From Arbacia lixula (taxonomy: Eukaryota; Echinodermata; Echinoidea; Arbacioida; Arbaciidae): 64,000 nt of DNA. The DNA is taken from contig OZ022583.1 in assembly GCA_963669155.1 (NCBI GenBank), positions 17,726,805 through 17,790,804 of the forward strand, given 5' to 3'. The position numbers were made by a program, and so were the translations under genes. Numbering within the stretch: position 1 is the first letter of the stretch; every line of letters begins with the position of its first letter. The notes beneath the pieces were generated by a model. The model was not told where the DNA came from. It saw only the letters and a program-made list of their open reading frames with translations, and searched no databases. Shown one piece after another: positions 1 to 10,400 of the stretch.

Positions 1-383
1 ACAACAACAACAATAATCGATGGCAGCTCAAGGTCGCCGGTGACCTGCAGAAGACGTTCCTGATCGTCATCGTCGTCTTCATGGTGTGCTGGGCCCCCAA
101 CCAGTTTCTCTTTCTCGCCTACAGTCTCGGGGCCGCCGTGGACTTCACGAAGACCTATTACCACTTCTCCGTCATTCTCGGGCTGTGCAACTCGTGCGTC
201 AATCCTTTCATCTACGTCTTCAAGAACAAGACGTTTCAGCGCAACCTCAGAGAGGCTTTTCGCTGCAGGCCGCGCGGTGACATCTCGCGGACGATCCCGT
301 CGTCATCGACCGTGGTGACAGCCGCGGACGGGACGAAGAGGAGGTTCGAGAGCAGCGTCCATCCTCACCCGATGACTGCGTGA
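1..383 (+). CDS. Class A GPCR, last exon only (5' part outside window)
   Basis: The reading frame (codons from base 3) is open from the window edge to the TGA at 381-383, so this is the 3' end of a gene starting upstream. It encodes the end of cytoplasmic loop 3, TM6 with the CWxP motif (CWAPN), a short extracellular loop, TM7 with NPFIY, helix 8 (KNKTFQRNLREAF) and a Ser/Thr/Arg-rich cytoplasmic tail. These are family hallmarks of rhodopsin-like receptors that signal through G proteins at the plasma membrane. It aligns across its length, except the tail, with the last exon of the receptor at 6930-10248 (shared RWQ, CWxPN, YYHFSVI, NPF(I/V)YVFKN), so the two are tandem paralogues. The exon's acceptor is not visible. 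The run of Asn codons at the very start (AAC/AAT repeat) may be a coding microsatellite in loop 3. The ligand cannot be told; the TM7 style is that of peptide-type receptors. Confidence 0.9.
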   Translation, partial: NNNNNRWQLKVAGDLQKTFLIVIVVFMVCWAPNQFLFLAYSLGAAVDFTKTYYHFSVILGLCNSCVNPFIYVFKNKTFQRNLREAFRCRPRGDISRTIPSSSTVVTAADGTKRRFESSVHPHPMTA

Positions 384-481
384 GGTGATGGCCAGTACTG
401 ATCAATTAAGGATGGGCAAAAATGTTTTTGAAGCTGTGATGAATCAATCAGGATGGAGGTGGGTAGTATCAATGAGTCTTA

Positions 482-650
482 AGGCCACCGTATACGACAC
501 GATCCAATCAGTCGTGCGACTTTGCGACTGGCTGAATCGCAGGACTCGGTCGTGGGATTAGGACAAGTACGTGACATCACATTTCCAGTCATCATGGTCA
601 TGGGCCCTTTTGGTTGTAGAATCGTGGCAAAATGGTCTACGGTGGCTTTT
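482..650. repeat. Foldback dispersed repeat, copy 1
   Basis: The ends are imperfect inverted copies: GGCCACCGTATACGAC near 482 against GGTCTACGGTGGCTT near 635. It contains a CAGTCGTGCGAC core. A related, longer copy lies at about 18640-18930, sharing the CAGTCGTGCGACT core, GAATCGCAGGAC-like text and a GTATACGGTG end. A further fragment (TCGTATCGTCTGCGATGGC) is near 1151. No coding capacity, so probably a non-autonomous DNA element. Confidence 0.55.
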
Positions 651-1296
651 GAATACAGCGACCAGCTCCAATCAGAAGTTGTACATGATTGCGGCTAAGT
701 CCGGGAATATGATCTAACGACACAGACAATGTAAATAAGGAGGTGTTTCAACAAGATGTGAATAAGTTACCATGGTTACGCACGACCTTACGCACGACTG
801 GTGACTTGTTCTTGGGTGCCAAATCAGATTTTCAATGATTTGCTTCTCATCAGCTAGAATTGAAATCTGATGTGTATATATTAAAATACTTCTTTTTAAC
901 AAGCGTCTGATAACAGAACTCAAAATTTGTTAAAATTTATCAAAGGGTTGTAGGAGATTTACTCCTAAAAAGTCTTAAAACAGAAGCAAATTGGGCTATA
1001 TCAGTTGCCCAACAACAGATCAACAGTCGTGCGTAAAGTGGTGCGTAGCTTGCGCACATCTTGGTGAAACGGGGCCCAGGACTGACTCGTATGAGCAGGC
1101 AAATACTGCGTTCGTACTTTTGTGATTATCCCGTCGTTTTTGTCCAAATAATCGTATCGTCTGCGATGGCCATGTCAGATGATACTACCTTCACATAACT
1201 CTATAATCGTAGAATAGTTTAAACAATGCACGTAACATTGTTCAGCACTGACATTATATACATGTATACACAAATCACGAAATTATGTTACTTTTC

Positions 1297-1565
1297 TGAA
1301 AGGAAAAGTAAAGTTTCCAGCAACTTTTTAATGGAATATCATGCAGAAGAGTGTGATTTCGAGGCTATTGTACTGCAACTTGATATCACGTTTAGAGCCT
1401 TTTTACTTAATTGTAATAGTATTCTTCGATCACATCTTTGGAGATGCGTTGTAAGTATTACATGTTAATACTGTCCAAATATCTGGGGTGAGTGTATTTC
1501 CAAACTGTTATGTACATCCTATTTCGTTTATCTGTCAAATCCAGGCAAATATCATCAAGAGAATC
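1297..1565 (+). repeat. Dispersed repeat, related to 40715-41005 (inverted)
   Basis: This interval resembles the reverse complement of about 40715-41005 over some 270 bp, with substitutions and small indels. In both copies the same frame is open over the core and shares residues such as MEYxAExC, LQLD and TFRA. It could be a decayed coding piece of a mobile element; I do not recognise the protein. Confidence 0.5.
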
Positions 1566-3239
1566 GGAGGTTTCGAATAAATTATGTAATTTATACATCC
1601 TTGATGGGAAAATTTCTCACCGGTTACCATGATAATGCAGGATGAGTTGTGTCAACACAATTGTCAGTGTAATTCACTTCATGGTTATTTTGTTTTTGTA
1701 TCTGAGGAAAAAAATGCGCACTGAGACATGAGCTGAATTTCACATGAGTACAAAGTTTGCTAAAAAAACATGCCTTTGTACATGCATCGTGTTTATATGT
1801 AAGCTGATTAAGAAAGTCAATTACCGTTCACTACATTGATTTGACATTTTAGTACATTAATGCATTAGAAAGAGACTAAGATGAAGTAGCGCCTTTTTTT
1901 ACCTAATCGTGGTAAAGACTTGTTGCCATGGAGACGGCCGATTTGCCACCGCTATGGATATCGCGTCAAATTTGCACACTAGATGTAAGTTGCTAAATGG
2001 TTTGATATTTTGTTGCCAGAAATGTTCCCATTTTGTTCACACCATTTAAAATCCACGTCTTAACATCACTTTTTTTTTGCTAACCATGATGGTGGAAAAG
2101 TTCTGATGCATGTACTTTCCTATCAAGCATGTCAAGTGGAGGTTGTGAAGAATAGTTTTCGACTGATCCTGTCAAAAACTTGAGTGAAATCAGTGCATGA
2201 AATGATTTTACTTAAGTTCTGAATATAAGATAGTCGAGGTCTCTCGACTGAAAAACTGATTTGGGGCAATATACCTTTTTAAGCAGTCATTTGGCAATTG
2301 CTAATTCTGCTATTTTGTAAAACGTGCTCTTCAAGGTTGTGGGTAGTGGAGATTCAAATGTTGGCGGTCATGGTGGTGGATATTAAGACAGAGATAGGGT
2401 GGGGAGAATGGCGGAGTGGGCAGGTGGGAGAAAGGAGTCGTGACTATTTAAGTGGTACAGACAAATGGTGTTTGAAATAACGTGGGTCCTGTGGAAAGAC
2501 ATTCAAGTGGTGTTTCACAAAGAAACATCCTTTTAATTTTTATCTGGTAAGGCTCTATATTCATAGATTGAGTTTATACTTTCGACTGACTGTTTGTTCA
2601 TGACAACGTGAAATCAAGAATCCGGTAACGAAAGTTGTATGTCTTCGTTATTCAAGTTGTTTGTTTTGTCGTGATATGTTCTGTGCAACAGACATACACA
2701 CTTGTGTTTGTGTATACACATGTGAATGTGTGTATTGTGTGAGTATGTTGAAATTAAAATCAGACGCAAAGAAAATAATCTATTTTTCTTCTAATTACTA
2801 GTATTTGATTCGTCTAAACAATGCTAAGTTACGTGTGTTTTCCACTGTTCAAAGCATGAAGCCCTGTCAGTTGGAAATTATGATATTTGTGTGATTTTTT
2901 TTCGGTCCCGCCCCGCCGAGAGTCAAGTCAATTATGATAAGATAAACCTGTCGCAAAATACGTCGATGTATTCCCTCGCCGACTATCGCGCCGTGACAAG
3001 CACGCTATGGTACTAAGCCGAGCTGAGAATGAAATACTAGTATACGCTTGGGGCGCACTATCAACTCATTAAACGTATAATATAATCAGGTCAATCCGAT
3101 TTCTACTCATCCCTTTGATACCCTATTAAACTAGACGTGATTATAATATGGAGATTATACGAAATTGCTCCATATTATCCTTATTGAGCCCACTTCGCAT
3201 TCCCTATGGTGCCACTTCCCCAAGACGATTAGTATGCGT

Positions 3240-3340
3240 ATATGAGTGTATGTGTGTGTGTGTGTGTAGGGAGGGCGTGTTCGTGTGTGTGTATGTGTGT
3301 GTGTGCGAGTGTATGTGGGCGGTGTGCGTGTGAGTGCACG
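3240..3340. repeat. GT-rich microsatellite
   Basis: Interrupted TGTGTG and TGTATG tract of about 100 bp. Overlapping short ORFs are artefacts of the repeat. Confidence 0.8.
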
Positions 3341-5129
3341 TGTATGTGTCTATACTGACATGTTTATATCCACAAGCATACACACAAAGACAGAAACATT
3401 CTCGATTCTCGATTCACTCGATATATACCACATGAAAATAATAGATCAATGATATGAAGTAAAGTTCAAATGCAGACATATAAATAAATGTACAATTAAC
3501 ATAAATTTTAGACAATTTTTAGCGAGTAGGGTCAAAATATACATGTGATATTTTCAAAGGTTGACCTAATGTACTGAAAAAGAAATGTCATTTTATATGA
3601 ATTAATATACAGCAGTATTTGCTACTACTAGAACACAATTATGATTAATGTAATCAATCTATATTGCATAATTATTAATAGATTGTTGACAGGTGTCTTT
3701 TTTCTACGTGTAAGAATTGCAATCATTTAAAATACATGAATAAGATATGATATGAAAAAAACAAACTTGAAGATTTTGTTCTTCATACAAAAAAGTCATG
3801 TTTCTTTGCTGCTAAAATATCACATGATTTCTAATTATTCACTGTAAATTCGGATAGTCCTGAATGACTATAACTCTATTATCCATTTTGTGAGTAATGT
3901 TGTGCTTCTGATTAAATAACTTTGATATGATAACATAGATTTTGAAAGTATGTAATTTTGTTCACACTTAAAGGTGAATGTAAATTTTTCAATATGTTTA
4001 GACGGAAATGTCATACGTGAGCTTATTCATATTACTCATGACAGCATGTTTACCCAAAAAAAATTTTTCCGACGTCTGCCCGAATAGCAAAAGGTCTTTC
4101 ACATCTGAATCAGCCGCAACTGCTATTAAAGTTCGGGCGTCATCTTTGACCACGTGACCTGCGTACATACTGCAATCGCGAAACTGGCTCAAAGTGGGGT
4201 ACGCAGTGACGAAGGCCGACGAGGTCGATTTCAGTGTAGGTGCATCTAGGACGCCGTCGATAGAATATCTGCCCGCACGATACTTAATCACAAAATATAT
4301 TTTATACCAGATGTAGAAAAGCTTATTTATTAGCTATGTATTCAACATAGTATTTAGTGCATAGTACGTACATAGTATGTAGATAGTATGTAGATAGTAT
4401 GTAGATAGAACATAGCATGTATTCACCATTTATTCATTATATTGTATTATCATTAGTCTCGTTAAAACCAGATATGTTAAATGTAAGTGAAACTAATTGT
4501 TTTGAACTTTAACCAAGGTTCTTGCCTTTCTTGTAAACATTGTGTTTGATAATCCTTGATCATTTCATATAGTTACGATACCAAAGATTGTATTTAATCA
4601 CAGAATATATTTTACACAATATGTATAATAGCTAGTAGCGTAAATATGTATTCAACATTTATTCATACTGTATTCTCATTCTTATGTGTATTAATGGTAC
4701 CAAACACGATTAGCATTTTATGCTATCTTCTGGTTCCATTTATCCTCTTAATACCTTGTAAAACTTTCAGTTTCGCAATGTTTTGTTATATATACTTTTT
4801 ATTTGGATAATAAAACATCAACCTCAAACTCAAACTCGAGCTCAACCACAGGTCGACCCACATCTAGAACGTAGAATCCACCAATTTCATGGCGTCCTAG
4901 ATAGGACGTCCCGGTGGACGTACGTCGTAGCATGCGAAGTCTCGTGCAATGACGTAATCACGTACCAGGTCACAGTAGAGAACGTGCATTTGAAAAGTTA
5001 ACAACAGAAAGTTCAGAACTGCGACTGTGACTGGCAACTGGCAACTGCTCTTAAAGTCCAGTCCAAAAATAGCTGCTCTCTACTCAACAGAAAAAAATTG
5101 ATTGCAATTTGATGCTAATAGGTAAATGT

Positions 5130-5780
5130 AGAACAGAATAAGGCTACAAACATCGGTTTGGCAGCCATTTTGGACGCCATCTTAGAAAATGGCGTCTCAG
5201 GGTCAAATTTTGAAGTGCCTCTATATCCAGTTTTGTTTAGTATATTATTCTAAATATATGTCCCAAAATTGGTGCTTTTAGACTAAAGTGCGCAATTCAC
5301 CTCATATTTGTTGCTTAACCACCTCACTACGATATTTATGATCATTTACTATTTCCCATAAATAAAAGCGTTTCCACCGTCGTTATTTTTGTTTCCTCCA
5401 CGTTCTTTGTCCCTTTTTATAATGACACACAAATAAGTATATTTTAGTATATAATTCTAAATATAATTCGTTATTTATGTTTCCTCCACGTTCTTTGTCC
5501 TTTTTTATAACGACACACAAATAAGTATATTTTAGTATATAATTCTAAATATATGTACCAAAATTGGTGCTTGTAGACTAAAGTGCGCAATTCACCTCAT
5601 ATTTGTTGCTTAACCACCTCACTACGATATTTATGATCATTTACTATTTCCCATTAATAACAGCGTTTCCACCGTTGTTATTTTTGTTTCCTCCATGTTC
5701 TTTGTCCTGTTTTATAATGACACACAAATAAGCCTCTTTAGTAGGTTTATCACTATAAATACACGCTATTCATTGCTATA
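5130..5780. repeat. Terminal fragments of the 54-58 kb foldback family, partly tandem
   Basis: The segment at 5155-5345 (GCCATCTTAGAAAATGGCG, then AAAATTGGTGCTTTTAGAC, then CACCTCATATTTGTTGCTTA) matches the right end of the large foldback at 54.4-58.3 kb. The end portion repeats about 297 bp further on (5301 versus 5598). A short unit with TTTCCTCCACGTTCTTTGTCC recurs near 5391, 5480 and 5687. So this is a decayed, internally duplicated end of the same family. Confidence 0.65.
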
Positions 5781-6929
5781 ATTTCTGAAAGTCATGGCCG
5801 ATTAGCGAATAAGACGCCCTGTGTGTCATCCTTCGGTTCCCAGTTGTATAAGACGGATGGTTGGTACTTAACTAACATCTTGCTAAGCCTGTGAGACTGC
5901 ACTTTAATTGGTCATTATAAATAACCTCTAGCGGGAGGAAGATATACACACTAAGAAATAGCATATAAATTGCTCAGCTGGTGAAACTAGGTGAAGTTTA
6001 TCTAGTTTTGCTAACATTGCTCGCAGCGATATCTATACTAAATTTGTCTGCTTCTGATATCAGTTACACACATTCGATTGTGAATACCATTCCAGGTTTC
6101 GCACTGCGATGTTCAATAGGCAGTAGACCTACTGATCTTCCCACATCTACCGCAGTCACGGGCCCATGAAGACCTGGAGAAGTTCAACCCGCATGTGAGA
6201 ACTTACGCCCATCACTGGATGAGACCGGTGTGGAGACCAGAGAAGAAGAGGAGAAGAACATTGTCGAAAAACTCATCGAAAAAAGTGGTACGCACTTTAC
6301 ATTGGTCGATAAACGCCTTCACCAATGTCAGTTTACATGTTATAGCTCCAGACGTTATATGATTTACCGGTTATACCCAGGTTAGTTTTCAAAACCCTCT
6401 TCTCAAGATAATTCATGTGAGGTACATTCACCATCGGCCTATTGACTTTCAATTTATTTGATGATGGTAATGCCATCACGACCAAAAGTCCACTTGCGAC
6501 ATTGATATACATATATTTTTATATTAGTATGACATTGATATATATCTATTACAGTATCAACAACTCTGATGAGAAACGTTCCCTTACTCACAATATTGAG
6601 GTTCTTTGGTTTACGATTCGTCGTGATATATTTCTATATTTCAAGTGAGATTTCAACATAATACATGTGTAGTACTAATTTCCAGCAATTATATCATAAC
6701 TTATTAATAAATCAACACGTTCAGTCCTAAAAGAAAGCAATGACAAATAATAAATCATTCTAAATTATTCATGATTTTAGTTCTTTTAAAAAAAATAACA
6801 AATCGTCCATTTCCACACTTTATGGATTTAAGCGGGTGCTCATAAATCAAACATTAGCGGTGGACCTATAGATGATTTAAGCGAGGTTGTTAGCTGCTCA
6901 AGTTAACAATAAAAATAGATCAGCTAACC

Positions 6930-7505
6930 ATGGACTATGATACGACCACGATCGTTGATGTCGACGTGGATGTCGGATGGGCGGTTAGCGGCATTGAGAA
7001 CAGCATGTACGTGCTTACAATCTACGGCTTAATTGCATTCAGCGGCATTGTGGGAAACCTACTGGTCTGCTTCGTGCTTCTCCGGATCCCCGCACTCCGT
7101 ACCCGCACGAGCCACTTCATCATCAACCTCGCCGTCAACGACCTAGCGACGTCGATCCTCATCATCCCCCACCATCTTTTCTTCCCCAGCGCTCCCCCGC
7201 CTGCCCCGCCGGGCTTCGCCGGGTCTCTGTTCTGCCGGCTGTTCGTCTCCAAGTTCATGATGTGGACTTCGATAGCCGCATCCGTCTTTAGTCTCCTCGC
7301 CGTCTCGATGGAGCGATACGTCGCCGTCGTCCACCCAATTAAATACCATGCATACCGGAAGTCCTCCACGACCAGGGTCACGGTTGTCATGTTGGTTGTC
7401 ACCTGGGGGAATGCGGTATTGCTCTCAATCTTCCATGCCACATCTTATAAAGCAGCCGGCAATGTGTGTGTGTTCACTCCTTTAGCCAACACTCTTCACC
7501 TGGCG
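6930..7505 (+). CDS. GPCR exon 1 (N-terminus to end of extracellular loop 2)
   Basis: 192 codons, ending GCG before donor GTAAGA at 7506. Codes TM1-TM4 and the loop-2 cysteine. Reading on past 7505 gives a non-receptor sequence, which supports the splice site. GC content is clearly above the flanking introns. Confidence 0.92.
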
Positions 7506-10248
7506 GTAAGAAGAATGTTGACAATACTTTTCGTACAACAATTATGCCAAAGTAGCCTGCTTTCTAGACATGTCCATTCCAAACTAAAAACAATAGAGTC
7601 TAGTCCTCATAAGACTAGTCACTTTGAACATTATTTTCCTCTTTTCTCAATCCGTGGAGCGAGCCGGATTGGATATCGACAATTGTAATGGGCGGGCACA
7701 TGGATAGAAAAGTGTTTATAATAACGCACCAAACAGCCAGGGGCCATATTCATGAAAGCTTACTAGCCTAGCTGGTTACTACTATGCATGCATTTCGGTG
7801 CACTTTAGTAACTAACTAGACTTAGTAAGGTTTCATGAATATGGCCCAAGGAAGCCAGGCTTATACCAAGGCACTTCGTAATAGCAATTTGCGCATTAGC
7901 AGATTATTGCTGGTAGGAAATGACCTAAGGTCAATTTCACTATTCACAGAGTGAAATGGGAATTCATTAGATAGTCGACACATTTCAATTTGTCATCATG
8001 CAATTTATTCTCATATTTAGGAGAAGAGCTATTCAGCTCTGAGAAGGTAGTGAAAGAACATTCCAATATGTGCACCTCCTTCTATTGTTGCTCCGGGCAC
8101 GCTGTAAAATGTATTTATATCCATCATCCTACATAGCTTCATACAAAATCCCAGTCAGCAGTCTAGTAGTATTTATTCAGTGGACTGTCCAACCATGGTG
8201 TAATTACGAACTGGTCTATTATAGAGGCAGGCAGCCCAAGCCATGAGCAAATTCAAACAAACTTCTATAAAGTTAGAACAAAATAGCAATCAATATTTCT
8301 ATTTTTAAAAGCTTCTTGTACGCAACGTTACCTGTACGCTGGTGACGTAGTTTGTGTGCCAGAATAGAAACAAGAGCGCTCAAATAAAATTGGCAATGGA
8401 TTTGTTTCAGGGTCATTAATAGGTAGGCTCTAACTAATTAGTGTAGAGTAATTTCCTTATCATGCTTATGTCTGAATTTTCCCCAGCTCCTACAAATGTG
8501 CTGCATCAAATAAACTAGTTTCCATGGGAACGGTCTCTTTTTACAAGGCATATCGCCAATGATTGCTTCTATCTTCATCAAACATTTATAACAATGCGCA
8601 TTAAATATTTCTGTACAAAAACGTGAAAAAAACATCGAGTTATGACACTTGATACGTATGGTCGTATGTACTTTAGGAGAGGATGTCGTAAGGTTAGTCA
8701 TTTCTCTCTCTTTTTTTTCTTTTTGGACTTACATTTAATTTGGGAACGGGGGTCTGTCGCCAAGTTTCAGGCTTATGTATGCTAGGATTTGCAGCTGAAG
8801 CTAAAATAGCTAGTTACTGTACATATGATGTGATTCACGGAAGTGTGTTCTTCATGTTTGTATTGTTTGTTTATGGATGAACTGTACTTTCTCACATTCA
8901 AAACACCATCATCATCATCATCATCGTCGTCGTCGACATCATCGTTGTCATCATCATCATTGTCGTCATCCTCCTCAAAACAATAACATTGAAATGAGCA
9001 GATCTTTGGGGTCGCCATTTTCTCCGCAATGTATGCACTACCGATCGTCATCGTCGTCGTCCTCCACATCCGAATCATTCTCTCGCTGAGAAGACAGGCT
9101 GCAGCTCTCAACCCTGACAGTGTGCGGCAGGAAGGTAGGTGGTGCTATATCAAGCGAAATGACCCCAACTCACAAAGTAAATGTAAATCACTCATTACTT
9201 TAAATCCCGAAATGTAACGAGCTGTGTTGTGGAACGCCTAGTGCGAATCTTCATATTACTTAATGAACGTGACGAAGTGAATGAATACATGTACACACGA
9301 ATTTAATATACATGTGGTTATTTTTAATTGTGTTTAATGATATAAATAGTACTTTAAAGCATGAAAACGAATGTGGTGAACAATTTGCACTTTGGCATCC
9401 ATAAACGATTTATTTTGTGTTGTGAATCGTTAGGTGTGGTGTACAAAACCTACTGTGTTGTTCAAATTGATTATTTGATTACACTCAGACCCAAGTAAAG
9501 AAATCTGAAGATTATAGCAAGCCTCGTAGTGTAGGATCGTTTTCGTATTGCCTCCCAAAATGTTAACATCCTCAATTTTCCAACATATCAATTTCATGTT
9601 GATTTCAATCGCAACTTTCAGTTATTATACGTCAAATGTGAAAAATATATTTTAACATAACAATTCCACGTTGATTTCAATTGCAACTTTTTAGTTATTA
9701 TCGGTCAAATGTGAAAAATATATTTTAACACGAAGTATTGGTTGAGCGGAATGATTTAGAATATTCATTTTCTCTCCTTTGGTTTGGAAAACAAATATGC
9801 TGTGTTTCCAATAGCTTTTCAACTATATCCAATCCAGAATTAAATTATCGTGGAAAGATTGTATCTTTCAGTAAGCAGCATCGGTTCTTGTCTCTCGTTC
9901 ATAGAAGCAGCGACGGAGAACGGTCATGGTCGTGATCGCTGGCAGGTACGGGCAGCTCACGAGATGCAGATGACCATGTTAGTGGTCGTCCTCCTCTTCG
10001 TCCTCTGCTGGGGCCCTAATCATTTGATCTTTCTCGCTTTCTCTCTCGGCGCCCGCATTGACTTCACCTCACAGTACTACCACTTCTCCGTCATCGTCGG
10101 ACTGAGCAACGCGTGCGTTAACCCGTTCGTATACGTCTTCAAGAACAGCGCGTTTCGACAAGGCGTTCAACAGGCCATTCGACGTCGGGTGAACCGAGTT
10201 CAGGCGGCAGATTCTACCGGATTGGGAACTCTTGCGATCACCGCATGA
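6930..10248 (+). CDS. Class A (rhodopsin-like) GPCR, complete, three exons
   Basis: Exons 6930-7505, 9002-9134 and 9905-10248 join (phase 0, then phase 1; donors GTAAGA and GTAGGT, acceptors GCAG and ATAG) into a 350-residue seven-helix receptor at the plasma membrane. Visible landmarks: acidic N-terminus (DVDVDV); TM1 GNLLV (42-46); TM2 NLAVNDLA (66-73); TM3 Cys102 and ERY (128-130, the DRY site); TM4 Trp159; loop-2 Cys180, which would pair with Cys102; TM5 Pro206; TM6 CWGPN (271-275); TM7 NPFVY (309-313); helix 8 (FRQGVQQAIRRR) and a short tail. Length is normal for the family. Both introns are small and fall at the start of TM5 and in loop 3. Extracellular loop 1 is unusually proline-rich (residues 86-95). 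The start Met at 6930 leaves a 29-residue N-terminus before TM1. Subfamily and ligand are not assigned; peptide-type is likely. It is a paralogue of the gene ending at 383. Confidence 0.93.
7741..7847. repeat. Short foldback MITE in GPCR intron 1
   Basis: 107-bp hairpin element: GGGCCATATTCATGAAA at the left end is exactly the inverse of TTTCATGAATATGGCCC at the right end, and pairing continues inward imperfectly (CTTACTA / TAGTAAG). No coding capacity. A related piece of text (GAATATGGCCCGATG) is near 29028. Confidence 0.75.
8902..8978. repeat. CAT/CGT trinucleotide microsatellite
   Basis: Interrupted CATCAT and CGTCGT tract in GPCR intron 1, 25 to 100 bp before the acceptor of exon 2. Confidence 0.8.
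9002..9134 (+). CDS. GPCR exon 2 (TM5)
   Basis: 133 bp between acceptor ...GAGCAG (ending 9001) and donor GTAGGT (from 9135). Codes IFGVAIFSAMYALP, the TM5 helix with its Pro, then the start of loop 3 (RIILSLRRQ). Phase 0 in and phase 1 out match the neighbouring exons exactly. The acceptor has a weak local pyrimidine tract. Confidence 0.88.
9585..9735. repeat. Tandem duplication, about 78-bp unit, in GPCR intron 2
   Basis: Two units each contain TTGATTTCAAT, GCAACTTT, AGTTATTAT and a GTCAAATGTGAAAAATATAT end. Non-coding. Confidence 0.75.
9905..10248 (+). CDS. GPCR exon 3 (loop 3, TM6, TM7, tail)
   Basis: Begins with AA after acceptor CATAG (9900-9904), completing the split Glu codon, and ends at TGA 10246-10248. 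Contains CWGPN and NPFVY. Aligned with the open frame at 3-383, it has the same exon arrangement, which supports tandem duplication. Confidence 0.92.
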
Positions 10249-10332
10249 GGCGATTTAAAAAAAATATATATAAGATATAAAAAAAAGTCGTACAACATAT
10301 TTTCCTTGTGTGTCAGATGTGCATTCTGTTAC

Positions 10333-10400
10333 CAATAATGCACACAAATCCCATTGAGCAGCATTTTATCTGGGACACGAAGGGTTAAAATCTCCACATT
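10333..10400. repeat. Short dispersed repeat, TGCACACAAATCCCATT type
   Basis: Starts AATAATGCACACAAATCCCA and ends GGGACACGAAGGGTTAA. Related copies lie near 18058, 23087, 28445 and 28565, and a diverged one near 26398. About 60 bp, without coding capacity. It may be the end of a non-autonomous element. Confidence 0.55.

Larger units (their letters stand above)
384..6929. other. Intergenic stretch between the two GPCR genes
   Basis: No exon with recognisable protein similarity is seen. It contains a foldback repeat (482-650), a dispersed repeat shared with 40.7 kb (about 1297-1565), a GT-rich tract (3240-3340), a CpG-richer island with an unrecognised ORF (3998-4291), a small GTAGATA minisatellite (about 4365-4410), a diverged direct repeat (about 4283-4460 and 4591-4680), and terminal fragments of the 54-58 kb foldback family (5130-5780). 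The ~900 bp before 6930 is AT-rich and presumably holds the 5' region of the second receptor gene, but I see no defined promoter motif. Confidence 0.6.

Noticed and set aside
6562-6580. CTGATGAGAAAC as a hammerhead core
   Set aside because: There is no room for stem II between CTGATGA and GAAA.
7022-7441. 139-codon minus-strand ORF over the receptor exon
   Set aside because: Shadow of the GC-rich receptor exon; no protein similarity.
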